A stretch of 64,000 bases of DNA from CAIWHR01 sp963830485 (GCA_963830485.1 CAWHNE010000035.1:372001-436000); one strand, 5' to 3'; shown: positions 15,507 through 23,481, counted from the first letter of the stretch. The notes: generated from the letters alone by a model not told the origin. Numbers and translations: made by a program.

Positions 15507-16754
15507 TCAACGCAGGTCGGTGCGAGCGGTGTGTGAACCGTAGAAGACATCCAGCGTCGGGAACTGCGCTTCCGCGCGCAGGCAGTCCCACAAATAAACC
15601 GCGAAACCAAGGTCGCCCGTCCACAAGGAGTACCGCGACTGCCCAAAGCGCAGTGCATCGGCCTGTGTTTGCGCAATACCGTGCATGGCGAAGGAACGCG
15701 CGCGTTCCAGCCACACGGAATCATGGGTCCGTTGATACAGCTTCAGAAACGCATATCCATTGCCGCCGGTGCCGTGGCACAAATTCGAACCTTTGGCTAG
15801 TGGGCCGGCCGACCAGATGGTCTCTCCAGCGGCAAGGAGCAACTCATCGAGCGCAGTGCCCGGCAAGCCAGCGAGACAGATGACGAAACCGGGAGCGCCA
15901 TGGCAGAACTGGAGGAGTTTCTTTGTGGCGTCGCTGGTGCGGTCGAGTTCGGGGCGCCAGTTGGCCTGTGCGCCTTGACGATCGGCAGTGCGCTGCACCG
16001 TGTTGACGATGCAGCGCTCCCACGCATTCCATTCTTCGACATCCAGGAGGTTCCGACCCCGGATCAGCGGCAAGGCCGTGCCGACGAATCCATGCACAGC
16101 GTCAAGATAGGTCGATCGTCGGCCGAGCATGTCCTGCGTCCAATAGGAGCACCGATGCTGAGGAGACCACTCGAGTTGGCTCCAGAGCTTGGCAGCGGTC
16201 AACCGAAACAGGTCCGACCAACGCTGCTGCCCGGTTCGTTCATGCAGAAACAACGCGGCGAGCAAGGTCCCTGGAGATCCCCGCATCAGTTCGCGTGCGG
16301 GGTGATCGATGTTGCCGGCGATCAGCGTTTCGAGTTCCCTTTCGAGCTCCTCGGTCGGCTCCAGGCCGAACATCATCATTTGAATGGGAGTGTCACCGTT
16401 CAAGAACGAGGCACGCGCTTCCTCCCAAGCACGGTTGCGCACCAGAAGTCGATCGAATTCGTCGCCATAGCTTCGCGACGGGCCGGCCGCACCAACGGCG
16501 TGCAGGTAGTGCAGCGCCCAGAAGACACCGCAAGCGCCGTCGTACAAGGACGTCTCGATATGTCCTGACGGGTCCCCACGCTGTCGGTCAAGGGGATGCA
16601 GGGGCCAATACTTGTCTTCGGTGAACGACGAGTCGGCATTCGAAACGATGCGTTCGATGGCCGCCCGAGCTTGGCTCTCGTCCCAGGGTCGCAGTCGGAG
16701 CGGCTCGTGTCTTGCGGGGTCGTACAGCATCGCTTCCTTCGCGATCGTTGACAT
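15507..16754 (-). CDS. Orphan LanC-like (lanthionine synthetase C family) protein
   Basis: A 415-residue protein with the alpha/alpha-barrel repeats of LanC-like proteins: GACGVFWALHYL, RGSPGTLLAALFL, DAVHGFVGTALPL, CHGAPGFVICLAG, CHGTGGNGYAFLKL and WTGDLGFAVYLW. The cysteine of FCHGAPGF and the Cys-His pair of LCHGTGGNG correspond to the three zinc ligands of NisC/LANCL, so the metal site is intact. Bacterial LanC cyclises lantibiotics, while stand-alone relatives may join glutathione to dehydrated residues. No precursor peptide, dehydratase or transporter gene is nearby. The ATG at 16754 has no clear ribosome site, and a TTG at 16781 is possible. It lies just beyond an attC-like site. Confidence 0.75.
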   Translation of the reverse strand: MSTIAKEAMLYDPARHEPLRLRPWDESQARAAIERIVSNADSSFTEDKYWPLHPLDRQRGDPSGHIETSLYDGACGVFWALHYLHAVGAAGPSRSYGDEFDRLLVRNRAWEEARASFLNGDTPIQMMMFGLEPTEELERELETLIAGNIDHPARELMRGSPGTLLAALFLHERTGQQRWSDLFRLTAAKLWSQLEWSPQHRCSYWTQDMLGRRSTYLDAVHGFVGTALPLIRGRNLLDVEEWNAWERCIVNTVQRTADRQGAQANWRPELDRTSDATKKLLQFCHGAPGFVICLAGLPGTALDELLLAAGETIWSAGPLAKGSNLCHGTGGNGYAFLKLYQRTHDSVWLERARSFAMHGIAQTQADALRFGQSRYSLWTGDLGFAVYLWDCLRAEAQFPTLDVFYGSHTARTDLR

Positions 16755-16901
16755 GGAGGTTACGCGCGGCGCCTTGCGCAAGAGCCGCTGCGGACGAGTT
16801 CGCTGACTGGGCCGAACGTTCCATGCTACGCCATCGGATGCGTCATCCCGTCAGCCAATTACAACTTCTGGGACGATATCGGCATTGGCAGCCGGGTTGC
16901 C

Positions 16902-16986
16902 GCCTAACGATCAAGTTAACCGGCCGTGCCGGCGGGCGCCCAAGGACGTCCGCCCGACACGGTCCGCGTTGAACGCATGGTTAGGC
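16902..16986 (-). mobile_element. Lone attC-like integron recombination site
   Basis: On the leftward strand the element starts with GCCTAAC (R'' box, RYYYAAC) and ends with GTTAGGC (R' box, GTTRRRY), 85 bases in all. The internal boxes CATGCGTTCAACGCGGACC and GGCCGGTTAACTTGAT pair imperfectly with unpaired extra bases, as attC hairpins do. This is the layout of integron gene cassettes in environmental proteobacteria. The site follows the stop of the 17003-17581 gene by 16 bases in the correct orientation, so that gene would be the cassette. No integrase gene is in the window. Confidence 0.72.
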
Positions 16987-17002
16987 TCGGCTTCGGCATC
17001 GA

Positions 17003-17581
17003 TCATTTGGCTCTGAGTGGCTGCGCCGCGGCGGTTGCGCCAATCTTCATGGGGCCATTCCGAAGCAGAGGTGCCACGTCATCAAACGGTTTGCGCTCCT
17101 TCCATCTGCGAATAACCTGAGACATCAACTGAGTCACTTCGTCTCGAACGGCCGCGTTCGGACCGCTCCCGCTTCTTTCCTCCTGGAGCATACCTTGAAG
17201 GTTTCCCAGTTCGTCGCAGTCTCGGAATCGAGTGATTGCGCCATCAGCGTCGCGTTCAACGCGGCCAGGCCAATAAGCGTCGATCATTCCGTGCAAGATA
17301 GGGGCAAGCAGCTGTATTGACTCCTTCTCATCGTCTTTCCCCAAGGCAGCAAGCGCTGCCTCCCAACGAAGCTGCGAGACAATGAAGTAGGCGTCGACGA
17401 ACTCCCCTTGGGTGAAGCCATGGCCTTCCAAGGTCTTGGCAGGTACGCAGATGTGGTTAAACACCCACTGTGTCCTCGGTGTGTTGAGGACAGTGGCGAT
17501 AGTCCAGGCGTTGATCACGCGATCCTCCGCTGCTGCCGGAAGAGACACGCACAAGACCAGGAGCAAGGGGGCAACGCGCAT
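17003..17581 (-). CDS. Secreted hypothetical protein, probable integron cassette gene
   Basis: A 192-residue protein with a clear signal peptide (MRVAPLLLVLCVSLPAAA) at the start chosen (17581). The mature part is mixed helix with RVINAWTIATVLNTPRTQWVFNHICVPAK and a repeated charged pattern; two cysteines (HIC and RDCDE) could form a disulfide. I recognise no known domain. The surrounding DNA is lower in GC and in strongly biased codons than its neighbours. Its stop lies 16 bases before an attC-like site in cassette orientation. No promoter is obvious. Confidence 0.6.
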   Translation of the reverse strand: MRVAPLLLVLCVSLPAAAEDRVINAWTIATVLNTPRTQWVFNHICVPAKTLEGHGFTQGEFVDAYFIVSQLRWEAALAALGKDDEKESIQLLAPILHGMIDAYWPGRVERDADGAITRFRDCDELGNLQGMLQEERSGSGPNAAVRDEVTQLMSQVIRRWKERKPFDDVAPLLRNGPMKIGATAAAQPLRAK

Positions 17582-17829
17582 GCGGCGAGCCAAACTAGAA
17601 ATGGACCTGGTGACTGACGGAGAAAAATGCGTCGGTAGCGACGGAAAATATTGCGTCAATCTACGCACCATTCCCCAACCCGTCAATCGCAACTCGCTGA
17701 TTGACAAGGGGTTCGGGGCGCCGTCTGCGCACAAATCGAATCGCTCGACGAAGTACCTGTGGCGTGTCGAACGTTGCTCTTCGATCGATCCGATGATGCG
17801 ACAAACTGACGCGGAGCGCGCCTGAAATC

Positions 17830-17884
17830 TTGCGCTAGCGCAAACATCCGTGCACCGGTCGTCTGGTGTGTGACCTGCGTCACA
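17830..17884. promoter_or_regulatory. Operator region of the sulfur-reductase operon (two palindromes)
   Basis: TTGCGC-TA-GCGCAA (17830-17843) is a perfect 14-base palindrome. TGTGAC-CTGC-GTCACA (17869-17884) is a perfect Crp-type site sharing its right flank ATTGCGCG with the site at 863. A possible -10, TCCAAT (17907-17912), lies about 33 bases from the second palindrome's centre, fitting activation from -41.5. The stretch 17582-18002 otherwise holds no gene that I can support. Confidence 0.55.
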
Positions 17885-18002
17885 TTGCGCGCGAGCACCT
17901 GCGCGGTCCAATGACGCCATCGACAAGACGGATCCGGCGCCCGGATCACGAGCAGTGCGAAGTTCGAGGGTCCGGCCCGTCCTATCCGAGGACAACCGGT
18001 CC

Positions 18003-20207
18003 ATGCAACATCTCTCCCGCCGCCGCTTCCTCAAGATCTCCGCGGCGACCTTCGGCGCTGCCGCCGCAGCGACCGCGACGCAATGGGAACCGCTCTCGCG
18101 ATTCGCGATGGCTGCCAGCGCCGCGGGAGGCGGCGATCGCGAAGTTCCGACCTTCTGCGAGATGTGCTTCTGGCGCTGCTCGGGCGTCGCGCATGTGCGC
18201 AACGGTCGCCTCAAGAAGTTCGTCGGCAATCCGAAAGACCCGCAGAGCCGCGGTCGACTGTGCCCGCGCGGCACCGGCGCTATCGGTGCGTACTACGACC
18301 CGGACCGTCTGCAAAGGCCGCTAATCCGCCGCGGCGAGCGCGGCAAGGAGCAATGGACCGCCGCCACGTGGGACGAGGCGTTCGCGTACATCGCCGAACG
18401 GATGAACCGGATCAAGACGCAGCACGGTCCCGAGTCAGTCGCGATGTTCAACCATGGCATCGGCCAGTTCTTCCTGCAGCATGTGCTGAAGTCCTGGGGC
18501 GCGATCAATTTCGCGGGCTCGTCCTTCGCGCAGTGCCGGGGCCCGCGCGACGTCGGCTTCGCGCTGACGTTCGGCACCGGGCTGGGCTCGCCCGAGCCGA
18601 CCGACATCGAGAACACGAACTGCCTCGCACTGATCGGGTCGCATCTCGGCGAGAACATGCACAACACGCAGGTGCAGGAGTTCGCGCGCGCCGTCGAGCG
18701 CCGCATTCCGATCATCGTCGTCGATCCGCGCTTCTCGGTCGCGGCCTCCAAAGCGAAATACTGGCTGCCGATCCGGCCCGGGACCGACCTCGCGCTCCTG
18801 CTCGCCTGGTGCAACGTGCTCGTCACCGAGGGACGCTACGACCGTGCGTTCGTCGAGAAGCACGGCCACGGCTTCGACAAGTTCGCGGCCGAGATCCGGG
18901 AGCGCACGCCTGAGTGGGCAGCACAGGAGACGGGTATCGACGCCGAGACGATCCGCGCGACGGCGCGCGAGCTCGCACACGCGGCGCCCGCCGCACTCGT
19001 CCATCCGGGCCGGCGCGTCGCGTGGAACGGCGACGACACGCAGCGAAGCCGCGCGCTCGCGCTCCTGTCGGCGCTGCTCGGCAACTGGGGCCGGAAGGGC
19101 GGGCTCTATCTCGCCGCCGGCATGAAGGTCGCGCCATTTCCGCTGCCGAAGCCGCCGCAGTCGGACAAGCCGCAGGCGGACAACCCGAACGGCGAGCGCT
19201 ATCCGTTCGCCGACGAAGGCATCACCAACGGCATTCGCGACGCGACGCTCACCGGCAAGCCGTACCCGATCAAGGGCTGGTTCGTGTACTCGACGAACCT
19301 ACTTTACGCGCTGCCGAACCCGGCGGAAACGCTGAAGGCGATCGACGGGCTCGACCTGCTGGTGGTCGTCGACACGATGCCCTCCGAAATCGCCAGCTAC
19401 GCCGACGTCGTGCTGCCCGAGGTCACGTTCTTCGAGCGCTATGAGCAGCTCCTCACCGGCTTCGGCCGCCGCGGCTGGACCTCGCTGCGCCAACCGGTCA
19501 TGTCGGCGCCACACGACCAGAAGCCCAACTGGTGGATCGCGAAAGAGCTCGCGAAGAAGCTCGGCATTCCGGAATGCCTGCCGTTCACCGATATCGAGGA
19601 GTACCTGCGCTATCGCGTCGAAAAATCCGGAATGAACTGGGATGAGTTGAAGCGCGAAGGCGTGATCCTCGGCCAGCCCGAGCCGATCTACGTCGAGGAC
19701 GGCGCCGAGCTCAAGTTCGACACGCCGTCGGGCAAGGTCGAGTTCTGGTCCGAGCAACTCGCTGCCAAGGGTTTCGACCCGGTGCCGCGCTACACCCCAC
19801 CCTCCAAGCCGCCCGAGGGCTATCTGCCGCTCATCACGGGGCGCGCGCCCGTGCACACGTTCAGCCGCACGCAGAACAATCCGCTCCTGCATTCGCTGAT
19901 GCCGGAAAACGAAGTGTGGGTCAACACGGGGACTGCGGCGAAGGCGGGCCTGCGCAACGGCCAGTACGTGAAGCTCAGGAACCAGGACGGCGCGGTCAGC
20001 AACCGCATCCGCGTCAAGGCGACGCAGCGGATCCGGCCGGATTGCGTCTACATGGTCTACGGCTTCGGCCACACAATCCGCGCGGAGCGCCTCGCTTACG
20101 AGCGCGGGGCCAACGCCACGCAGCTTGCGACGCGCTACGTGACCGACCCGCTGATGGGCGGCACGAGCCTCCATTCGAACGTCGTGACGTTCGTGAAGGA
20201 GGGATGA
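18003..20207 (+). CDS. Sulfur/polysulfide/thiosulfate reductase-type molybdopterin catalytic subunit
   Basis: A 734-residue protein of the DMSO-reductase family. It has a Tat signal (LSRRRFLKISAATFG) and the [4Fe-4S] motif CEMCFWRC...LCPRG (C52, C55, C59, C87). The cofactor regions GPRDVGFALTFG, DPRFSVAASKAKYWLPIRPGT and TGRAPVHTFSRTQNNPLLH follow. With an FeS subunit and an NrfD anchor downstream it forms the A-B-C set of Psr/Phs/Sre enzymes at the outside of the membrane. The last gene of the operon is a rhodanese, which points to a sulfane-sulfur substrate (polysulfide, elemental sulfur or thiosulfate). Direction of catalysis, and a SoeA-like sulfite role, cannot be decided from sequence. 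The start at 18003 places the Tat motif near the N-terminus. Confidence 0.82.
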   Translation: MQHLSRRRFLKISAATFGAAAAATATQWEPLSRFAMAASAAGGGDREVPTFCEMCFWRCSGVAHVRNGRLKKFVGNPKDPQSRGRLCPRGTGAIGAYYDPDRLQRPLIRRGERGKEQWTAATWDEAFAYIAERMNRIKTQHGPESVAMFNHGIGQFFLQHVLKSWGAINFAGSSFAQCRGPRDVGFALTFGTGLGSPEPTDIENTNCLALIGSHLGENMHNTQVQEFARAVERRIPIIVVDPRFSVAASKAKYWLPIRPGTDLALLLAWCNVLVTEGRYDRAFVEKHGHGFDKFAAEIRERTPEWAAQETGIDAETIRATARELAHAAPAALVHPGRRVAWNGDDTQRSRALALLSALLGNWGRKGGLYLAAGMKVAPFPLPKPPQSDKPQADNPNGERYPFADEGITNGIRDATLTGKPYPIKGWFVYSTNLLYALPNPAETLKAIDGLDLLVVVDTMPSEIASYADVVLPEVTFFERYEQLLTGFGRRGWTSLRQPVMSAPHDQKPNWWIAKELAKKLGIPECLPFTDIEEYLRYRVEKSGMNWDELKREGVILGQPEPIYVEDGAELKFDTPSGKVEFWSEQLAAKGFDPVPRYTPPSKPPEGYLPLITGRAPVHTFSRTQNNPLLHSLMPENEVWVNTGTAAKAGLRNGQYVKLRNQDGAVSNRIRVKATQRIRPDCVYMVYGFGHTIRAERLAYERGANATQLATRYVTDPLMGGTSLHSNVVTFVKEG

Positions 20208-20211
20208 TGGG

Positions 20212-20284
20212 CCCCCACGCTCACTCCGTTCGCTGCCCCCCGAGGGGGCGCACAGCGCCCTTCGGGCGGCCGGGCGGGCGCTGA
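20212..20284 (+). repeat. GC-rich intergenic repeat (copy 1)
   Basis: The stretch begins CCCCCACGCTCACTCCGTTC and continues with GCTGCCCCCCGAGGGGGCG, then further complementary G/C blocks that fold into two hairpins. A related copy (20834-20905) separates the next two genes. Both fill the whole gaps of the operon. Such elements are known as dispersed intergenic repeats in Burkholderiales-type genomes. Confidence 0.75.
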
Positions 20285-20285
20285 C

Positions 20286-20825
20286 ATGTCCCGCTTCGGA
20301 ATGGTCATCGACACGCGCAAATGCGTCGGCTGCATGGACTGCGTCGTCGCGTGCCAGACGGAGAACGACGTGCCGGCCGGCTACTGCCGCGACTGGATCA
20401 CGACCGAGGTCCGCGGCGAGTTCCCGCACGTGGCGCTCGAGATCCGCTCCGAACGGTGCAATCACTGCGACAACCCGCCGTGCGTCTCCTGCTGCCCGAC
20501 CGGCGCCTCGCACGTCGCCGATCCCGGCAGGATCGTGCTGGTCACGCCGAACAAGTGCATCGGCTGCAAGGCGTGCATCGCCGCGTGCCCGTACGACGCG
20601 CGCTTCGTGCACCCGGACGGCTACGTCGACAAGTGCACGTTCTGCCACCACCGGACGAAGGACGGGCTCGACCCCGCCTGCGTCGCGGTCTGCCCGACGC
20701 ACTGCATGACGTTCGGCGACCTCGACGACCCCGCGAGCGCTGTCAGCGCACTCTTGCGCACGCGGCCGTACCACACGCTCTTGCCCGAGGCCGGCACACG
20801 GCCGCGGATCTTCTACCTGACCTAG
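20286..20825 (+). CDS. Four-cluster ferredoxin subunit of the molybdenum sulfur reductase
   Basis: The 179-residue protein has four cysteine groups: CVGCMDCVVAC, CNHCDNPPCVSCC, CIGCKACIAAC and CTFCHH...ACVAVC. These are sufficient for four [4Fe-4S] clusters, as in PsrB/PhsB/NrfC proteins. It carries electrons between the catalytic subunit and the membrane subunit. It has no export signal and presumably travels with the Tat-exported large subunit. A GC-rich repeat fills the 78 bases before it, leaving no good ribosome site, so translation may depend on coupling or RNA folding. Confidence 0.88.
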   Translation: MSRFGMVIDTRKCVGCMDCVVACQTENDVPAGYCRDWITTEVRGEFPHVALEIRSERCNHCDNPPCVSCCPTGASHVADPGRIVLVTPNKCIGCKACIAACPYDARFVHPDGYVDKCTFCHHRTKDGLDPACVAVCPTHCMTFGDLDDPASAVSALLRTRPYHTLLPEAGTRPRIFYLT

Positions 20826-20833
20826 GATGACGA

Positions 20834-20905
20834 CCCCCACGCTCACCTCGTTCGCTGCCCCCAAAGGGGGCGCAGGCCTCCCTTGGGGCGGCCCGGCGGG
20901 AGGCC
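20834..20905 (+). repeat. GC-rich intergenic repeat (copy 2)
   Basis: It begins CCCCCACGCTCACCTCGTTC and continues with GCTGCCCCCAAAGGGGGCG, clearly related to the copy at 20212 but with a different second hairpin. It ends in GGGAGG, which forms the ribosome site of the next gene, so the repeat has been built into its expression signal. Confidence 0.75.
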
Positions 20906-20909
20906 GGCC

Positions 20910-22013
20910 ATGACGGCCATGCTCGAAACCACGATCACCCGTGCGAACCCGCTCGTCGACTCCTCGCTCCACGTCTGGAGCTGGGAGATTCCCGTTTACC
21001 TGTTCGCCGGCGGCGTCGTCGCCGGGATGATGATCCTCTCGGGCGTCGCACTACTGCGAGTGGCCCGCGGCGACGATCCGAAATCGTTCTTCTCGCTTCA
21101 CACGCCGCTTCTGGCGTTCGTGCTGATCAACCTCGGTATGGGTGCGCTGTTCCTCGACCTCGCGCACAAGCTCTACGTCTGGCGCGTCTACCTGACGCTG
21201 CAATCGGGCTCGCCTATGTCGTGGGGCTCGTGGGTCCTGCTCATCGTCTACGGCGTGCTGCTCGCCTCCGCGCTGATCCGCCTGCCCGACGCGTGGCCGT
21301 GGCTCGGGCGGCGCGTTCCGGCGCTGCAACGGATTTCCGACGCGCTCGTCGCCCGCGCGTTCTCCTTGCGCGCGCTCGGCTGGGCGAACGTCGTTCTGGG
21401 CGCCGCGCTCGGCATCTACACGGGGATCCTGCTCAACACGATGGTCGCGCGCCCGCTGTGGAACACGGCGATCCTCGGGCCGCTGTTCCTTGTGTCGGGG
21501 CTCTCGGCCGGTGCCGCCGCGATGCACGTCGCAACCGTGCTCGTGCGGCGCAGCGGTGCCAGACCGGGGTCTGACCCGGGTCAGACCCCAGTCTGGCACC
21601 GGCCGGCGCCGGCCGGCATGGTCGGCGGCGCGATTTCGGCGCTGGTGCAGCAGCTCGGGCCCGAGCCGCCCGCGCGCCGCACCATCGACGCGCTGATCCG
21701 CGCCGACACCGCGTTCCTCGCGATCGAGCTCGTGCTGATCGGCCTCCTCATCATCAACCTGCAGACGTCTTCGGCGTCTCACGCCGCGGCCGCAGCGCTC
21801 ATCGTCAGCGGACCCTACGCGTGGGCGTTCTGGGGCGTGATCGTCGCGCTCGGCATCCTCGCGCCGCTCGCGCTGCAGGGACTCGAGCTCGGTCACCGGA
21901 TTCCGCACACCGTTATACCGGCCCTGCTCGTGCTCGTCGGTGGCTTCGTCCTGCGCTGGGTCATGGTCAGCGCCGGCCAGGCGAGCCACGTCGTGCATGC
22001 GGCCGGCCTATAG
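20910..22013 (+). CDS. NrfD/PsrC-type membrane anchor of the sulfur reductase, containing a palindromic insertion
   Basis: A 367-residue protein with about nine membrane helices, starting LHVWSWEIPVYLFAGGVVAGMMIL as PsrC/NrfD proteins do. It exchanges electrons with the quinone pool. GGGAGG lies 6 bases before the ATG at 20910. In the loop after helix 6 (about residues 216-231) the sequence GARPGSDPGQTPVWHR is encoded by a 46-base palindrome that is nearly identical to the intergenic copy at 11559. The frame stays open across it, so the loop was lengthened by an inserted element. The insertion faces a loop and probably leaves the fold intact, but this is untested. Confidence 0.85.
   Translation: MTAMLETTITRANPLVDSSLHVWSWEIPVYLFAGGVVAGMMILSGVALLRVARGDDPKSFFSLHTPLLAFVLINLGMGALFLDLAHKLYVWRVYLTLQSGSPMSWGSWVLLIVYGVLLASALIRLPDAWPWLGRRVPALQRISDALVARAFSLRALGWANVVLGAALGIYTGILLNTMVARPLWNTAILGPLFLVSGLSAGAAAMHVATVLVRRSGARPGSDPGQTPVWHRPAPAGMVGGAISALVQQLGPEPPARRTIDALIRADTAFLAIELVLIGLLIINLQTSSASHAAAAALIVSGPYAWAFWGVIVALGILAPLALQGLELGHRIPHTVIPALLVLVGGFVLRWVMVSAGQASHVVHAAGL
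21555..21600. repeat. 46-base palindrome (copy 2), inside the NrfD gene
   Basis: Identical to the copy at 11559-11604 except for one base (A for G) in the right arm. It is read through as protein in the NrfD-like subunit. Confidence 0.85.
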
Positions 22014-22038
22014 AGCTTCCCCCTAGAAGGAGAACGTC

Positions 22039-23418
22039 ATGAAGCGCATCGTCATCATCGCCATCTCGCTCGTGCTGGGCGCGGGGACGGCCGTCGCCTG
22101 GGCCCAGGCCCCGGCCGCGCCCGCCGCGAAGCCACGGATGGCGCAAGTCTGCGGCACCTGCCACACGGTCAACGCCAACGAACTGCGCGGCGTCTACGAA
22201 AACGTCGCGTTCAAGTCGAAGGCGCTCCAGTTGAAGATCGACGGCGCGACCGAGATCGTCCGCTTCGACGAGGCGACGCTCAAGGTCGTCGATGGCGGCG
22301 CACCGATGGCCGGCGAGACGCTGCGCGATGTCGCGAAGGGCCGCGAGGCGCGGATCGAGTTCGCCGAGGCGGGCGGCGTCAAGACCGCGACGCTGATCTC
22401 GTTCAAGGGCCCGATCAAGGTTGCACCCGAGAAGCTCCTCTCCTACGCCGATGTCGAGAAGCTCGTCGCGCAGGGACCCGAGAAGGGACGCTACGCGCTG
22501 ATCGACTCGCGCCCGCTCGTACGCTTCCAGGAAGGCGCGATCCCAACCGCAATCAACCTACCGTTCCCCGCGTTCGACAAGTTCGTCGACCGGCTGCCGG
22601 CCGACAAGTCGAAGCTCGTCGTGTTCTACTGCAGCGGCGTCACCTGCACGATGAGTCCGAAGTCGATGCAGCGCGCCGAGGCGATGGGCTACACCAACGC
22701 AAAAGTCTATCGCGAAGGCATGCCCGAGTGGACGCAGAAGAACTATGGCGTGCTGTCGGCGGCGTTCCTCAAGGAGGCCTGGATCGACAAGGGCATCCCC
22801 CACGTGTTGATCGACGTGCGACCCGCGGCCGAGGCGGAGGCCGGCTACATTCCCGGCGCGGTCTCACTGCCAGGCAGCGCGGTCAAGACGGCTTCATTCC
22901 CGGACAAGAAGTTCAAGGCGCCGATCATGGTCTACGACGGCGGCAGCGGCGATGCCGCGGTCGCAGCGGCGAAGACGATTGTCGCCGCCGGCCATCCGAA
23001 CGTCACCGTGATCACCGGTGGGGTGAGCGCGTGGAGGGAGCTCGGCTATCCGCTCGCCGCGGGCAGCCCCGCGACGAAGATCGCGTACGCGCCGAAACCG
23101 CGCCCCGGCGAGGTGGCTATCGGCGAGTTCACTAAGCTCGCGAGCGCCACGCCTCCCGGATTCCTCATCCTCGACGTGCGCAACCCGGACGAGGCATCGA
23201 GCGGGATGATCAAGGGTGCGCTGCTCGTGCCCGACGAGGAGATCGTCGTGCGGATCGGCGAGATCCCGAAAGACAAGCGAATCGTGACGCACTGCCTTAC
23301 CGGCGTGCGTGCCGAGATGGCGTACCACAAGCTGAAGGATGCCGGCTACGACGTTGGCTTCCTCAACGCGGCGATCGAGGTCGCAGGCGACGGCAGCTTC
23401 AAGATCACACCGCGCTGA
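22039..23418 (+). CDS. Exported triple-rhodanese protein with c-type haem motif
   Basis: The 459-residue protein has a signal peptide, then a haem c site CGTCH (residues 38-42). Three rhodanese-like domains follow at about 130-235, 240-345 and 355-450. Domain 1 has an active-site cysteine in VFYCSGVTC (Cys198). Domain 3 has one in VTHCLTGVR. Domain 2 has lost it (MVYDGGSGD). It follows the NrfD gene by 25 bases with an AGGAG ribosome site. It probably handles sulfane sulfur in the periplasm, either feeding the reductase or accepting its product, and the haem could accept or donate electrons. The fusion of a haem with rhodaneses is unusual, and the haem may instead be structural. Confidence 0.8.
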   Translation: MKRIVIIAISLVLGAGTAVAWAQAPAAPAAKPRMAQVCGTCHTVNANELRGVYENVAFKSKALQLKIDGATEIVRFDEATLKVVDGGAPMAGETLRDVAKGREARIEFAEAGGVKTATLISFKGPIKVAPEKLLSYADVEKLVAQGPEKGRYALIDSRPLVRFQEGAIPTAINLPFPAFDKFVDRLPADKSKLVVFYCSGVTCTMSPKSMQRAEAMGYTNAKVYREGMPEWTQKNYGVLSAAFLKEAWIDKGIPHVLIDVRPAAEAEAGYIPGAVSLPGSAVKTASFPDKKFKAPIMVYDGGSGDAAVAAAKTIVAAGHPNVTVITGGVSAWRELGYPLAAGSPATKIAYAPKPRPGEVAIGEFTKLASATPPGFLILDVRNPDEASSGMIKGALLVPDEEIVVRIGEIPKDKRIVTHCLTGVRAEMAYHKLKDAGYDVGFLNAAIEVAGDGSFKITPR

Positions 23419-23443
23419 CGTCGCGCGCACGAGCACGAAACGA

Positions 23444-23467
23444 AACGGGGAGCCGCGGCTCCCCGTT
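23444..23467 (+). terminator. Terminator hairpin of the sulfur-reductase operon
   Basis: An 11-base perfect stem (AACGGGGAGCC and its complement) with a 2-base centre starts 26 bases after the rhodanese stop. The T-run is short (GTTCTC), so it may be only partly Rho-independent. Confidence 0.65.
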
Positions 23468-23481
23468 CTCACATGTGGGTT

